From Tenggerimyces flavus (GTDB lineage Bacteria > Actinomycetota > Actinomycetes > Propionibacteriales > Actinopolymorphaceae): 64,000 nt of DNA. The translations under genes and the position numbers were made by a program. Shown here in pieces: positions 16,913 through 25,817 of the stretch (within the stretch, counting starts at the first letter, position 1; each line of letters begins with the position of its first letter). Location: the NCBI RefSeq assembly GCF_016907715.1, contig NZ_JAFBCM010000001.1, positions 1,860,001-1,924,000 on the forward strand. The letters run 5' to 3'. The notes beneath the pieces were generated by a model that was given only the letters and a program-made list of their open reading frames with translations, was not told the origin of the DNA and ran no database searches.

Positions 16913-18103
16913 ATGACACAGGACGATAAAGGCGCGGCTCGTGAGTCGGGAGTGACCAGCAGTCCACGCTTGCGGGCAGCGAAGACCCTGTCGCAAGCCT
17001 CAGCGGACCGTGCGGGTACTCCCGGTACCCCCACACGGAGGCGACCGCCATCGATCGGCGACGGGGTCATCGCCGGTCACGTGTTGCGGATCGCACGAGA
17101 GACTGTGCGTGCCACCCGTGAACAGTTCGCTGAGCAGCTCGGTGTGGACATCGAAACCGTCAAGGCATGGGAAACCGGGCGTCGCCCGCTAGTGAACGCT
17201 TCTGGCAAAGTCATTCGGCATGTGCGACTTCACCTTCGTCGAAGTGGTGTTGCGCCCCGGCTCATAGGACTCCTCGAACCTGCGATGGAGGCGGATCTGT
17301 TCTACGAGCAAGTTGTGGCGGGCGAGGATCCCAGGTGTTGGGTTCTTGCGAATGTGGTCGGGTGGCGCGAGTTGTTCGAGTTGATCTTCTGGCCGATCAC
17401 GGGACGAGCGCCGGCAGCGATTCGAAACCTCGCGGACGTGACGTCTCTGCAGCCCCTGCGTCCGGGCGAGCTGTCGATCTTCTTCGACCACCTGCAGAGA
17501 GGTGCCGATAGACCGCTGACCGGACCGCTTCTGCGCAGGCAGGCGTACTTCTTGTCGGGCGTCGATCGGAGATCCGACAGCAAGAGCTGGCTCGCGAGCG
17601 TGGAACGCGACGGGCTTGTCTCCGGAGCCGGGAAGGAATGGCCAGGCGGCTGGGCAACGTTGCGTAGCTTGGCCGTTGCGAGAGCGTGTCAAGGCGACCC
17701 GGGACTTCTCCAGTCATTCATCTCGCGTCACCTGGCCGACGACGACTTGGCCGAGACAGCAAGCATCGTGTACTGGGCGTACTGGCTCGAACCACCGGAG
17801 GGGGGTGCGGAGTCGGACACTTTCATGTCGACCACTCATCCTGATCAGGTTCCACTCGGGAAGCTGCTGAGACATCTCGCCGCCCAGCTGTCCGAATCCC
17901 AGCCGTTCGTTGACCTGAGTGTGCATTCAACCGATGCATTGATTCGTCGCTACCCTCGCCTTCTGCTGAGCGATCGAGAAGCCGCGGCCGGCCTGGCCAA
18001 CACGGCAGCTAGTCTCTTGGACGGTGGAACTGGCTACGCACCCACCCGGAGAGCGCTGGACAGGATCCACTACACCGCCAAGTTTGCGAGGGAGTCGGTG
18101 TGA
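16913..18103 (+). CDS. XRE-type helix-turn-helix regulator
   Basis: 396 residues from ATG 16913, which has GGGGAG just upstream. Residues ~45-105 carry an XRE-like DNA-binding domain (VRATREQFAEQLGVDIETVKAWETGRRP). The remaining ~290 residues are helical with no recognisable enzyme motif, and may be a ligand-sensing or TPR-like region. It is divergent from the RiPP operon across 243 bp plus the small open frame, and overlaps the HD-domain gene by 4 bp (GTGA), so the two are cotranscribed. It is the best candidate regulator of the RiPP genes; that link is inferred from position. Confidence 0.7.
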   Translation: MTQDDKGAARESGVTSSPRLRAAKTLSQASADRAGTPGTPTRRRPPSIGDGVIAGHVLRIARETVRATREQFAEQLGVDIETVKAWETGRRPLVNASGKVIRHVRLHLRRSGVAPRLIGLLEPAMEADLFYEQVVAGEDPRCWVLANVVGWRELFELIFWPITGRAPAAIRNLADVTSLQPLRPGELSIFFDHLQRGADRPLTGPLLRRQAYFLSGVDRRSDSKSWLASVERDGLVSGAGKEWPGGWATLRSLAVARACQGDPGLLQSFISRHLADDDLAETASIVYWAYWLEPPEGGAESDTFMSTTHPDQVPLGKLLRHLAAQLSESQPFVDLSVHSTDALIRRYPRLLLSDREAAAGLANTAASLLDGGTGYAPTRRALDRIHYTAKFARESV

Positions 18104-18675
18104 ACGACGCAGCACCTGTTTGTCGGTTCCTGTACGAGGTGGGGTACCTGAAGCGGTCTCCGCGTGTCGGCTGGGAAGTCGGTGGCGTGGCTGGCCGGAT
18201 CGAGTCCGTCGCGGAGCACTCCTTCCGGACGGCGATTCTGGCCCACCTGATCGCTACGGCCGAGGGTGGGAATCCCGACCGAGCCGCGACTCTGGGGCTG
18301 TATCACGACGTACCTGAGACACGGATCGGGGACATCCCATATGTGGGCCGGCGGTACTTGACCGCCGCTGAACCGGAAACGATCGTCAAGGATCAGACCA
18401 GCAGCATGCCCGAGACGATCTCGGCGCCGATTCGGGCGGCGATAGCCGAGTTCGAGGCGGGGGAGACGATCGAAGCGGTCTGCGCGCGCGATGCCGACAA
18501 GCTGGAGTGCCTGCTCCAAGCACGCGAGTACCAGATTGCCGGAGCAACGGACATCGACGCCTGGATCGAGTCATCCAAGCGAGCAGTGAGGACACAGACA
18601 GGGCGTCGCTTGGCCGAAGAGGCGCTGGTCACACACCCCGGTGACTGGTGGAGGGCTGCGCAAGGCTCGCGCTAG
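18100..18675 (+). CDS. HD-domain phosphohydrolase (YfbR-like)
   Basis: 191 residues with an HD fold of the 5'-nucleotidase/YfbR type: ESVAEHSFRTAILAHLIA supplies the first metal His, GLYHDVPETRIGD the HD pair, and CARDADKLECLLQAREY the distal Asp. Family members hydrolyse nucleoside monophosphates. GTG 18100 overlaps the stop of the HTH regulator by 4 bp. Its partner role beside the RiPP locus is unknown; a nucleotide-linked signalling or housekeeping function is equally possible. Confidence 0.8.
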   Translation: MNDAAPVCRFLYEVGYLKRSPRVGWEVGGVAGRIESVAEHSFRTAILAHLIATAEGGNPDRAATLGLYHDVPETRIGDIPYVGRRYLTAAEPETIVKDQTSSMPETISAPIRAAIAEFEAGETIEAVCARDADKLECLLQAREYQIAGATDIDAWIESSKRAVRTQTGRRLAEEALVTHPGDWWRAAQGSR

Positions 18676-18817
18676 CGGCGGGAACAGCGAAGCAGGTGTC
18701 CCGGTCGCTGTGCGTGGACTGTCAGTCACGTTCTCGCACCACCACGCAGAGCTCGGGCGAGGCCGAGCAACTTGGCCATGCATTCCGGGGAGTTCCCGTG
18801 CGAGTCGCGTCCTCTAG

Positions 18818-19861
18818 TCAGGTCAGCTCGGGTAGCTCCTGGGGCAGGGGCCTGAGCGCGGGCCACCGGGCGAGCATGTTGGCGCGCATGCTCGCGGCGA
18901 GTCGTCCGAGCGTTGTCAGTTCCTCGCGGTCCGCACTCATCTCACCGAGGATTCCGAGGCGGTGCACCAGCCTCTCCCTGGCCGTCGCGGTACCCCACTC
19001 CCAGTCCTGCTTCGGCAGCCTGGCCAGGTGATCCACAGTGCCACGGTGGGCTCGCTGGACGAGCGCGTCACCTCGCAGCAGCCAGCCGGCGCAGGCGTCG
19101 GTGAGGTCGCCGAGAACGTCGGTGCCCGTGGCCTGGTGCCAGGCTGTTCGGTAGGCGGTCTCCGCCGCGTCGAGCAGGGCCTGGGTCGGGCTGGTGGAGC
19201 ACCAGCATGTCGGAAAGCCGATGCGCAGGTACGCGACTTCGGCCAGTCCGTTACCGAGCGCGGCCTGTTCGAAGTCGATGAACCTGACACCACTGCTGGT
19301 GTGCAGGGCGTTGTCGGGGCAGGGATCGCCATGCAGGAGGGCATGGCCAGGTGTGCGGCTGAGTCGGTCGAGCACGTCGTCCAGCTCGGCCCGCACCCTG
19401 GAGGTCACGGCGACATCGAGCTGCTGAGCGAGCCCGAGGAAGCTTTGGACGTCGTCGTCGGTGGGGCCGGACCAGGCAGGTAGGACGGATGAGGATGTGT
19501 CGTCGGCGGTGGTAGCGGCATGCAGCCTCGCCAGGGCCGTCGCGTACGCGACGGCCCAGTCTGCGGGCGGTTCCTGCTGATCCACGTATTCGAGGACGAG
19601 CATCCGTTCGCGCGGATCCGCTCCGAGCAACCTGGGTGCGACCGGTGGATACACCCTCGCTGAAAGTCTCAGCGCGGCCACCTCGCGCGCATACCGGTCG
19701 TCCGCCTCCGCGCCGTCGACGAGCTGCTTGACCACGACCGACACACCGGCCAGCTCCGCCCGCCACACCCGTGACCGCGGGCTGCTGCTCACCCTCTTCG
19801 CCCGGCGCGGCCGCCCCAGTTCGGACCGCAGCTCCTCCCCGAACCGAAGTCTCGACCACAT
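18818..19861 (-). CDS. aminoglycoside phosphotransferase-fold kinase
   Basis: 347 residues with the APH fold: SVVVKQLVDG supplies the ATP-binding Lys, LVLEYVDQQ the hinge, ALLHGDPCPDNAL the catalytic loop (Asp and Asn), and VRFIDFEQAALG the metal-binding Asp. The start ATG 19861 is 61 bp from the divergent AfsR-type regulator. Substrate unknown; nothing supports antibiotic resistance specifically. It shares only the fold motifs with the kinases at 11215 and 49781. Confidence 0.8.
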   Translation of the reverse strand: MWSRLRFGEELRSELGRPRRAKRVSSSPRSRVWRAELAGVSVVVKQLVDGAEADDRYAREVAALRLSARVYPPVAPRLLGADPRERMLVLEYVDQQEPPADWAVAYATALARLHAATTADDTSSSVLPAWSGPTDDDVQSFLGLAQQLDVAVTSRVRAELDDVLDRLSRTPGHALLHGDPCPDNALHTSSGVRFIDFEQAALGNGLAEVAYLRIGFPTCWCSTSPTQALLDAAETAYRTAWHQATGTDVLGDLTDACAGWLLRGDALVQRAHRGTVDHLARLPKQDWEWGTATARERLVHRLGILGEMSADREELTTLGRLAASMRANMLARWPALRPLPQELPELT

Positions 19862-19922
19862 GGCTTCATCGTTTCATCCGGCGCTCGCCGGCGTTTCTGG
19901 GGTGACCTGGCAGGCTGGAGGC

Positions 19923-22900
19923 GTGCGCATCGACGTACTCGGCCCTCTGGCGGTCCGGGACGAGGAGGGCCGGCCGGTCGAGGTCGGCGGGACGAGGTTG
20001 CGCGCGCTGCTCGTACTGCTCGCGCTACAGCCCGGTCGGCTGGTCACGACCGAGGCGCTGATCGACGGGCTGTGGGGCGACGACCCGCCCGGTGGGGCGA
20101 CGAACGCGCTGCAGTCGCTGGTCTCCCGGCTGCGGCGCGCCGGGATCCCGGTCGAGTCCAAGCCGGCCGGCTACCTGCTGCCGATCATGCCCGACGACGT
20201 CGACGCCTGCCGGTTCGAGGCGCTGGTCGCCGCCGGCAGGTACGACGACGCCGAGCGCGAGTGGCGCGGCGAAGCGCTCGCCGACGTGCTGGACGCCCCG
20301 TTCGCGACCGCTGTCGCGACGAGGCTCGAGGACCGCAGGCTCGACGTCGCCGAGCACCGCGCGCTCGACCTCGGCGAGCTGGAACGCCTGGCCGCCAAGC
20401 ACCCGCTGCGGGAGACGCTGCACGCCAAGCTCGTCAAAGCGCTCTCCGCGGCCGGGCGGCAGGCGGACGCGTTGGCCGCGTACGAACGGATCCGCAGAGC
20501 GCTCGCCGACGAGCTCGGCGTCGACCCGTCGCCGGCGCTCGCCGCCGTTCACCTCGCCGTCCTGCGGCACGACCCGTCCGTCGCGCCGCCAACACCAGCA
20601 CTGACCCGCACCAACCTCAGAGCCTCGCTCACCAGCTTCGTCGGACGCGAGACCGAGCTCGAACGCGTCGGCGCGCTGCTCGACGAGACCAGGCTGGTGA
20701 CCGTGTTCGGCCCCGGCGGCGCGGGCAAGACTCGCTTCGCGACCGAGCTCGCGGGAAGGCGGCAGGCGGACTCACCCGACGGCAGCTGGCTGGTCGAGCT
20801 CGCCCCGGTCACCAACGAGGACGACCTGCTGCAAGCTGTGCTCTCGGCGATGGGCATCCGCGAGGCCGTGCTGTTGGAGTCGTCGACGCTCGAACCCCGC
20901 CCGCTCAAGGCGCGGGCCGAGGTCGCGCGGCTGGTCGACGCGTTCGCGACCAAGCGGGCGCTGCTGATCCTCGACAACTGCGAACACCTGGTCACCGCGG
21001 CCGCGAGGCTGGCCGAGACGTTGCTCGCGTCCTGTCCCCAGCTGCGCATCCTGGCGACGAGCCGCGAGCCGCTGACGATCCTCGGCGAGAACGTCTACCC
21101 ACTCCCGCCGTTGTCCTGGCCCACCACGTCATCCGATCCCACGGAGGCGCTCGGGCACTCCGCGGTACGGCTGTTCGTCGATCGCGCGGTCGCCGTACGG
21201 CCAGACTTCGCACTCGACGAGGCGAATCTCAAAGCTGTACTGGAGATCTGCGCAAGGCTGGACGGGATGCCGCTCGCGATCGAGCTGGCGGCAGCCCGGC
21301 TGCGTTCGCTCGCTCCGGCTCAGATCGCTGCCAGGCTTGACGATCGGTTCCGACTGTTGACCGGCGGAAGTCGTACCGCCCTGCCGCGACACCAGACGCT
21401 GCGCGCTGTCGTCGAGTGGAGCTGGGACCTGCTGGACGAGCCTGAGCGCGTCCTCGCCCGCCGGCTCTCGGTGTTCCCGGCCGGCGCGACGCTGGAGTCG
21501 GCCGAGCTGGTCTGCGCAGCGCCCGACCAGGACGTGCTGCCGATCCTCGCCGCCCTTGTGGACAAGGCGATTCTGGTCGGCACGACCGACACCGGCAGCG
21601 AGGAGATGCGCTACCGGATGCTCGAGACGATCCGTGCGTACGGCGCCGAACAGCTCGCCGAGGCGGGTGAGCTCGCCGACGTAAGGGGCCGCCACGCGGT
21701 GTACTTCGGCGACCTCATCGAGACCGCCGACGCCCACCTGCGCACGCGCGAGCAGCTGACCTGGCTGGCCCGGGTGAGACGCGACTACGGCAACGTCGTC
21801 GCCGCACTGCGCTGGGCATTGGACACCGAGGACGGGGACCTGGCCGTCAGGTTCGGCGCGTCGATGATGTGGTTCTGGTTCATCGAGGGAAACCGGGCCG
21901 AGAGCATGGCGCTCATCGACGAGATCGTGACGCTGCCGGTGACGTCGCATCCCGAGGCCAGGGCGTCGGTGCTGGCGTTCCACGGCATGATGATGCTCAG
22001 CGCCGACCGCTTCGAGGAAGGCCGCGCGATCATCGGCAAGGCGATCGCGGACAGCCGTGCGCTCGACATGACCCAGTATCCGTTGATGCTGTTCCTCGAG
22101 GGCATCGTCTCGGTCTTCGACCGCGACCGCAACAAGGCGCGGGACACGCTGACCGGCCTCGTCGACCGGTACGGCGGCTGGGAACGCGCGCTGGCGTTGA
22201 CGTTTCTGGGATTCGTGGAGGGCAACGAGGGCAACCCCGACCTGTCGGCCGCGTATCTTCGCCGCGGGTTCGAGGCGTTCGCCGAGGTCGGCGACCGCTG
22301 GGGCATGGCCGCCGTGCGGCGCGCCGAGGCCGGTGACCTGTCGGCGGTCGGCGACCACGAGGGCGCGATCGCCGCGTACGACGAGGCCCTGCAACTGGTG
22401 CACGACCTCAACTCGGTCGACGACGTCGCGCACATGATGTCGGAGATGGGGCTGGAACGCGCGCGCATGGGCGACCTGGCCAGGGGTCGCGCCGAGCTGG
22501 AGGAGGCGCTGCGGTTCGCCGAGGAGTTCGGCCAGTCCGAGGCGCGGCACGTGGCACTGTGCGGGCTCGCGGAAGTCGAGATGAAGTCGAACGACATCCC
22601 GCGCGCTCGCGCCTTGCTGCACAGGGCATTCAGCGAGCTGCACCAGAGCGAGCGGCAGTCCGCGGGTCCGCCGCAGGCGAAGGCGCTGGTGCTCGTCGGG
22701 CTGGCGACGGCGGACGTGCTCGAACGCGATGCGCCGATGGCCGCGCAGCGGGCGCGGGAGGCCCTCCAGCACGGCATGGTCGCGTTCGACATGCCGGTAG
22801 TGTCGATCGCCGCGCGGATCGATGCCGCCGTCGCACTGCTGGAGGGATCGCCGGAACGAGCGGCCACCTTGCTCGGGCTCGCGGAGGCCGTACGCGGTGG

Positions 22901-23042
22901 GCCGCTGGTCGACGACAACGTGCTCCAGACCGCCGCCCGGGCCCGCGAGGCGTTGGGCGACGAAGCGTACGAGCGCGCGTTCGCGACCGGCCGGAGCCAG
23001 TCGCGAGACGACGCGCTCGCCAGCATTCTCCCTACGGAGTGA
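19923..23042 (+). CDS. AfsR/SARP-family BTAD-NB-ARC-TPR transcriptional regulator
   Basis: 1039 residues. The N terminus is an OmpR-like winged helix (VRIDVLGPLAVRDEEG...ALIDGLWGDDPP, ~1-90), followed by a BTAD domain (~95-230, ending DELGVDPSPALAAVH). An NB-ARC ATPase follows: P-loop VFGPGGAGKTR, Walker B LLILDNCEHLV, ATSREPL, and GMPLAIELAAARLR. The C-terminal half is TPR-like helical repeats. Such proteins activate secondary-metabolite or secretion genes. The GTG 19923 is chosen because the family starts with V/MRIDVLGPL. It overlaps the end of the convergent hydrolase gene by 11 bp. The relic at 13808 shows the same two ends. Confidence 0.88.
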   Translation: MRIDVLGPLAVRDEEGRPVEVGGTRLRALLVLLALQPGRLVTTEALIDGLWGDDPPGGATNALQSLVSRLRRAGIPVESKPAGYLLPIMPDDVDACRFEALVAAGRYDDAEREWRGEALADVLDAPFATAVATRLEDRRLDVAEHRALDLGELERLAAKHPLRETLHAKLVKALSAAGRQADALAAYERIRRALADELGVDPSPALAAVHLAVLRHDPSVAPPTPALTRTNLRASLTSFVGRETELERVGALLDETRLVTVFGPGGAGKTRFATELAGRRQADSPDGSWLVELAPVTNEDDLLQAVLSAMGIREAVLLESSTLEPRPLKARAEVARLVDAFATKRALLILDNCEHLVTAAARLAETLLASCPQLRILATSREPLTILGENVYPLPPLSWPTTSSDPTEALGHSAVRLFVDRAVAVRPDFALDEANLKAVLEICARLDGMPLAIELAAARLRSLAPAQIAARLDDRFRLLTGGSRTALPRHQTLRAVVEWSWDLLDEPERVLARRLSVFPAGATLESAELVCAAPDQDVLPILAALVDKAILVGTTDTGSEEMRYRMLETIRAYGAEQLAEAGELADVRGRHAVYFGDLIETADAHLRTREQLTWLARVRRDYGNVVAALRWALDTEDGDLAVRFGASMMWFWFIEGNRAESMALIDEIVTLPVTSHPEARASVLAFHGMMMLSADRFEEGRAIIGKAIADSRALDMTQYPLMLFLEGIVSVFDRDRNKARDTLTGLVDRYGGWERALALTFLGFVEGNEGNPDLSAAYLRRGFEAFAEVGDRWGMAAVRRAEAGDLSAVGDHEGAIAAYDEALQLVHDLNSVDDVAHMMSEMGLERARMGDLARGRAELEEALRFAEEFGQSEARHVALCGLAEVEMKSNDIPRARALLHRAFSELHQSERQSAGPPQAKALVLVGLATADVLERDAPMAAQRAREALQHGMVAFDMPVVSIAARIDAAVALLEGSPERAATLLGLAEAVRGGPLVDDNVLQTAARAREALGDEAYERAFATGRSQSRDDALASILPTE

Positions 23043-23847
23043 GGACGTCTCGCAGTTTCGCGGCGAACTCCACCGGGTGGCCGAGGTAGCCGGTGTGGTC
23101 GCCGGGGAACTCGACGTACCTGGTGCCGAGCAGCTCGGCGACCGCGACGCCCGCCTTGTACGGGTAGGTGTCCCTGCTGTCCGCACCTCCGCAGAGGACG
23201 ACGTTCGCGCCGTTCGTCCGCAGCGAGGCGATGTCGGGCACGAACCTGACGAAGTTGCGCACCTCGTGAGCGAGGAAGAAGTCGACGTTGCCCGCGAACC
23301 TCTGCTCCAGCTCGCCCTCGAACAGGTCCTCGCCCTGTTCCTCCTCCACCAGTCCCGAGCCCTCGAGGAACGTGGTCATCGCGGCCCAGCTGCCCTCCCG
23401 TTCGTACGTGGCGAGGACGTCGGCGAAGAACGCGCGGTGCCGGTCGACGTCGGGAAGCAGCTCGACCACCGGCGGCTCGTGCGCGATCACCCGCTCCGCC
23501 AGCTCGGGGTACCGCGCCGCGATGTCCAGCGCGATGATCGCGCCACCACTGTTGCCGAAGACGTACGTCTCGCCGGCACCGACCTGGTCGAGGATCCGGC
23601 GTACGTCGTCGGACTGCTCGGCGACGACCAGGTCGGTCGGCGGCCCGTCGAGCGGACTGCGCGAGTTGCCGCGGCGGTCGTAGGTGACGACCTGGAACTC
23701 GTCGGCGAGCAACGGGGCGATGGCTCCGTAGAAGCCCGCGTCGCCCATGCCGCCGGGGATGAGGAACAGGGTGGGTCCGCTGCCGTAGACCTCGTAGTAG
23801 AGCGTCGCGCCGGGAACCTTCAGCGTCTCGGTCTTCGGGGTGGTCAT
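23032..23847 (-). CDS. alpha/beta hydrolase
   Basis: 271 residues. Alpha/beta hydrolase fold: FLIPGGMGD oxyanion loop, VVTYDRRGNSRS, nucleophile elbow VFGNSGGAI (Ser), and a C-terminal His in FPGDHTGYLGHP. It is the third gene of an operon with a DrrAB-like ABC transporter; its ATG overlaps the permease stop (ATGA). Its 3' end overlaps the AfsR-type regulator tail-to-tail by 11 bp. It may modify or degrade the compound exported by the transporter; the substrate is unknown. Confidence 0.8.
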   Translation of the reverse strand: MTTPKTETLKVPGATLYYEVYGSGPTLFLIPGGMGDAGFYGAIAPLLADEFQVVTYDRRGNSRSPLDGPPTDLVVAEQSDDVRRILDQVGAGETYVFGNSGGAIIALDIAARYPELAERVIAHEPPVVELLPDVDRHRAFFADVLATYEREGSWAAMTTFLEGSGLVEEEQGEDLFEGELEQRFAGNVDFFLAHEVRNFVRFVPDIASLRTNGANVVLCGGADSRDTYPYKAGVAVAELLGTRYVEFPGDHTGYLGHPVEFAAKLRDVLTP

Positions 23848-24650
23848 GTGCGCCTCCGGTATGCGCGCAGGGCGAGCGGGACGAACAGGACGAGGAAGCC
23901 GGCCATCCAGAGCAGGCTGAACAGCAGCGGCCTGGCGACCGCTCCGCCGAGCATCAGTCCGCGGGTCGCGTCGACCAGATGCGCCACGGGGTTGACGTTC
24001 ACGAACGCCTGCATCCAACCCGGCAGCGTGGTGGTCTGGACGAACACATTGCTGCCGAAGGTCAGCGGCATCATGATCATGAAGCCGACGCCCTGGAAGC
24101 CCTGCGGCTTCTTCATCTTCAGGCCGAGCCACACCCAGGCCCAGCAGAGCGTGAGCGCGAAGCCGAGCACGAGCAGGCAGGCGGCGAGGGTGTTGAGGAA
24201 GCCCGCGTTGAACTGGTAACCGAGGATCGCGGCGAAGCCGATCAGCACGGCGAGCGAGATCGCGTACCGGACGAGATCGCCGAGCACGGCGCCGACGAGC
24301 GGTCCCGTTCTGGCGATCGGGAGGCTGCGGAACCGGTCGAATACGCCCTTGTCGATGTCGGTGTTGAGCGCGAGGCCGGTGCCGATCGTCGAGAACACGA
24401 TGGTCTGAACCATCAAGCCAGGAAGGGCGAACTGCAGGTACTTGTGCCAGTCGCCCGCGATCGCGCCACCGAAGACGAACACGAACAGCACGGTGAAGAT
24501 GATCGGCTGCAGCGTGACGTCCATCAGCGTCTCGGGGTTGCGGCGGATCTTGACGATGCTCCGCCAGGTGAGCGTGAGGCCGTGCTGGAGCGCCCTGAGA
24601 GGGTTCATGCCCCGGGTGGGCAAGGTGTCGTTGACAGTGAGGGCGGTCAT
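23844..24650 (-). CDS. ABC-2 permease, DrrB-like
   Basis: 268 residues with six predicted membrane helices and the ABC-2/DrrB pattern: SIVKIRRNPETLMDVTLQP before helix 1, FRSLPIARTGPLVG in the cytoplasmic loop, and VNPVAHLVDATRGLMLGG before the last helix. It pairs with the ATPase at 24647 (ATGA overlap), forming a daunorubicin-resistance-type drug exporter. The TGA overlaps the hydrolase gene start. Confidence 0.87.
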   Translation of the reverse strand: MTALTVNDTLPTRGMNPLRALQHGLTLTWRSIVKIRRNPETLMDVTLQPIIFTVLFVFVFGGAIAGDWHKYLQFALPGLMVQTIVFSTIGTGLALNTDIDKGVFDRFRSLPIARTGPLVGAVLGDLVRYAISLAVLIGFAAILGYQFNAGFLNTLAACLLVLGFALTLCWAWVWLGLKMKKPQGFQGVGFMIMMPLTFGSNVFVQTTTLPGWMQAFVNVNPVAHLVDATRGLMLGGAVARPLLFSLLWMAGFLVLFVPLALRAYRRRT

Positions 24651-25615
24651 GCCGCTTTGCCTTCCTGCTTGGAGTTTTCTTCGGCGCGATGGCCGGTGAG
24701 GGCGAGGAAGACCTCGTCCAGGCTGGGCAGTCGCAGCGCGAGCTCGCGTACGGTGACCTGTTCCTGGTCGAGGCGTCGTACGGCGGCGGTGAGGATGTCG
24801 GGGTCGTTCACGGGAACGGTGAGCAGGCCGAGGTCGGAGCTCTCGGTGGGGTGCTCGCCGGTGAGGTCGTGCATGATCGCCTTGACCTTGGAGAGGTCGC
24901 GCAGGTCGGCCGGGCGGATGTCGAGCGTCTGTGCACCGGCCTTGGCCTTGAGCTCGCCGGAGGTGCCGAGCGCGACGACCTTGCCCTGATCGATGACCGC
25001 GATCTCGTTCGCGAGCTGGTCGGCCTCGTCGAGGTACTGGGTGGTGAGCAGCACGGTGGTGCCGTCCCCGACGAGCTTGCGGATGACGTCCCAGACCTCG
25101 TTGCGGGCATGCGGGTCGAGGCCCGTGGTGGGCTCGTCGAGGTAGAGCATCCGGGGGTGACCGACGAGGCTGGCGGCGAGGTCGAGCCGCCGGCGCATGC
25201 CGCCGGAGTACGTGCTCGCGGGACGCCCGCCGGCGTCGGTGAGCTCGAACCGTTCCAGCAGCTCGGCGGCGCGCTCCTTGGCCTGCTTGCGCGGAAGCTC
25301 CTGCAGCCTGGCGATGAGCAGGAGGTTCTCGAAGCCGGTGAGCTCCTCGTCGACCGAGGCGTACTGGCCGGTGAGCCCGATCAGCTGGCGGACCTGCTGG
25401 GCGTCCTTGACGACGTCGTACCCGCCCACGGTGGCGTGGCCCTCGTCGGGCCGGATGAGGGTGGAGAGGATGCGGACGGCCGTGGTCTTGCCGGCTCCGT
25501 TCGGACCCAGGATGCCGAGCACCCGACCCGTCCGGACCGCGAGGTCGACCCCGGCCAGGGCCGTGGTCTTGCCGAACCGTTTCACCAGGCCTTCTGCCTG
25601 GATCGCATAGGACAT
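24647..25615 (-). CDS. ABC transporter ATPase, DrrA-like
   Basis: 322 residues: Walker A GILGPNGAGKTT (~34-45), Q-loop GLTGQYASVDEELTG, signature YSGGMRRRLDLA, Walker B MLYLDEPTTGLDP, and H-loop-region LLTTQYLDEADQ. The ~100-residue C-terminal extension ending in LDEVFLALTGH is the DrrA hallmark. It is first in a three-gene operon (ATPase, permease, alpha/beta hydrolase). The upstream region contains an operator-like inverted repeat. Confidence 0.88.
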   Translation of the reverse strand: MSYAIQAEGLVKRFGKTTALAGVDLAVRTGRVLGILGPNGAGKTTAVRILSTLIRPDEGHATVGGYDVVKDAQQVRQLIGLTGQYASVDEELTGFENLLLIARLQELPRKQAKERAAELLERFELTDAGGRPASTYSGGMRRRLDLAASLVGHPRMLYLDEPTTGLDPHARNEVWDVIRKLVGDGTTVLLTTQYLDEADQLANEIAVIDQGKVVALGTSGELKAKAGAQTLDIRPADLRDLSKVKAIMHDLTGEHPTESSDLGLLTVPVNDPDILTAAVRRLDQEQVTVRELALRLPSLDEVFLALTGHRAEENSKQEGKAA

Positions 25616-25660
25616 GTTCAGTGCCTTTCGGTGAGGTTGACTCCCACACCGTCCCTCTCG

Positions 25661-25703
25661 GCGCTGACAGCGCTCGCACAGCTCGCTGAGACGGCGCTGT
25701 CAG
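25661..25703. promoter_or_regulatory. operator-like inverted repeat upstream of the DrrAB-type operon
   Basis: GCGCTGACAGCGC at 25661-25673 is itself a perfect interrupted palindrome (5-bp arms, 3-bp centre). CTGACAGCGC at 25664-25673 is repeated inverted as GCGCTGTCAG at 25694-25703, a perfect 10-bp match. The pair lies 46-88 bp before the ATPase start, a position suited to a TetR-type repressor, although no TetR gene lies next to the operon. Confidence 0.5.
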
Positions 25704-25817
25704 GAGCTGAGAGCGGCTGGCACGAGGTGACAGGGATAAAGGCTTGACGGCCCCGGGGGCCGCCGGAAAGATCGACAGTGTTCCCTACGGGTTGTTGACC
25801 GGAGTCCGCTTCGTCGC

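Noticed and set aside
21129-23186. Long frame antisense to the AfsR-type regulator
   Set aside because: Arg/His/Gly-rich shadow without motifs; the regulator's ATPase and TPR motifs occupy the same DNA.
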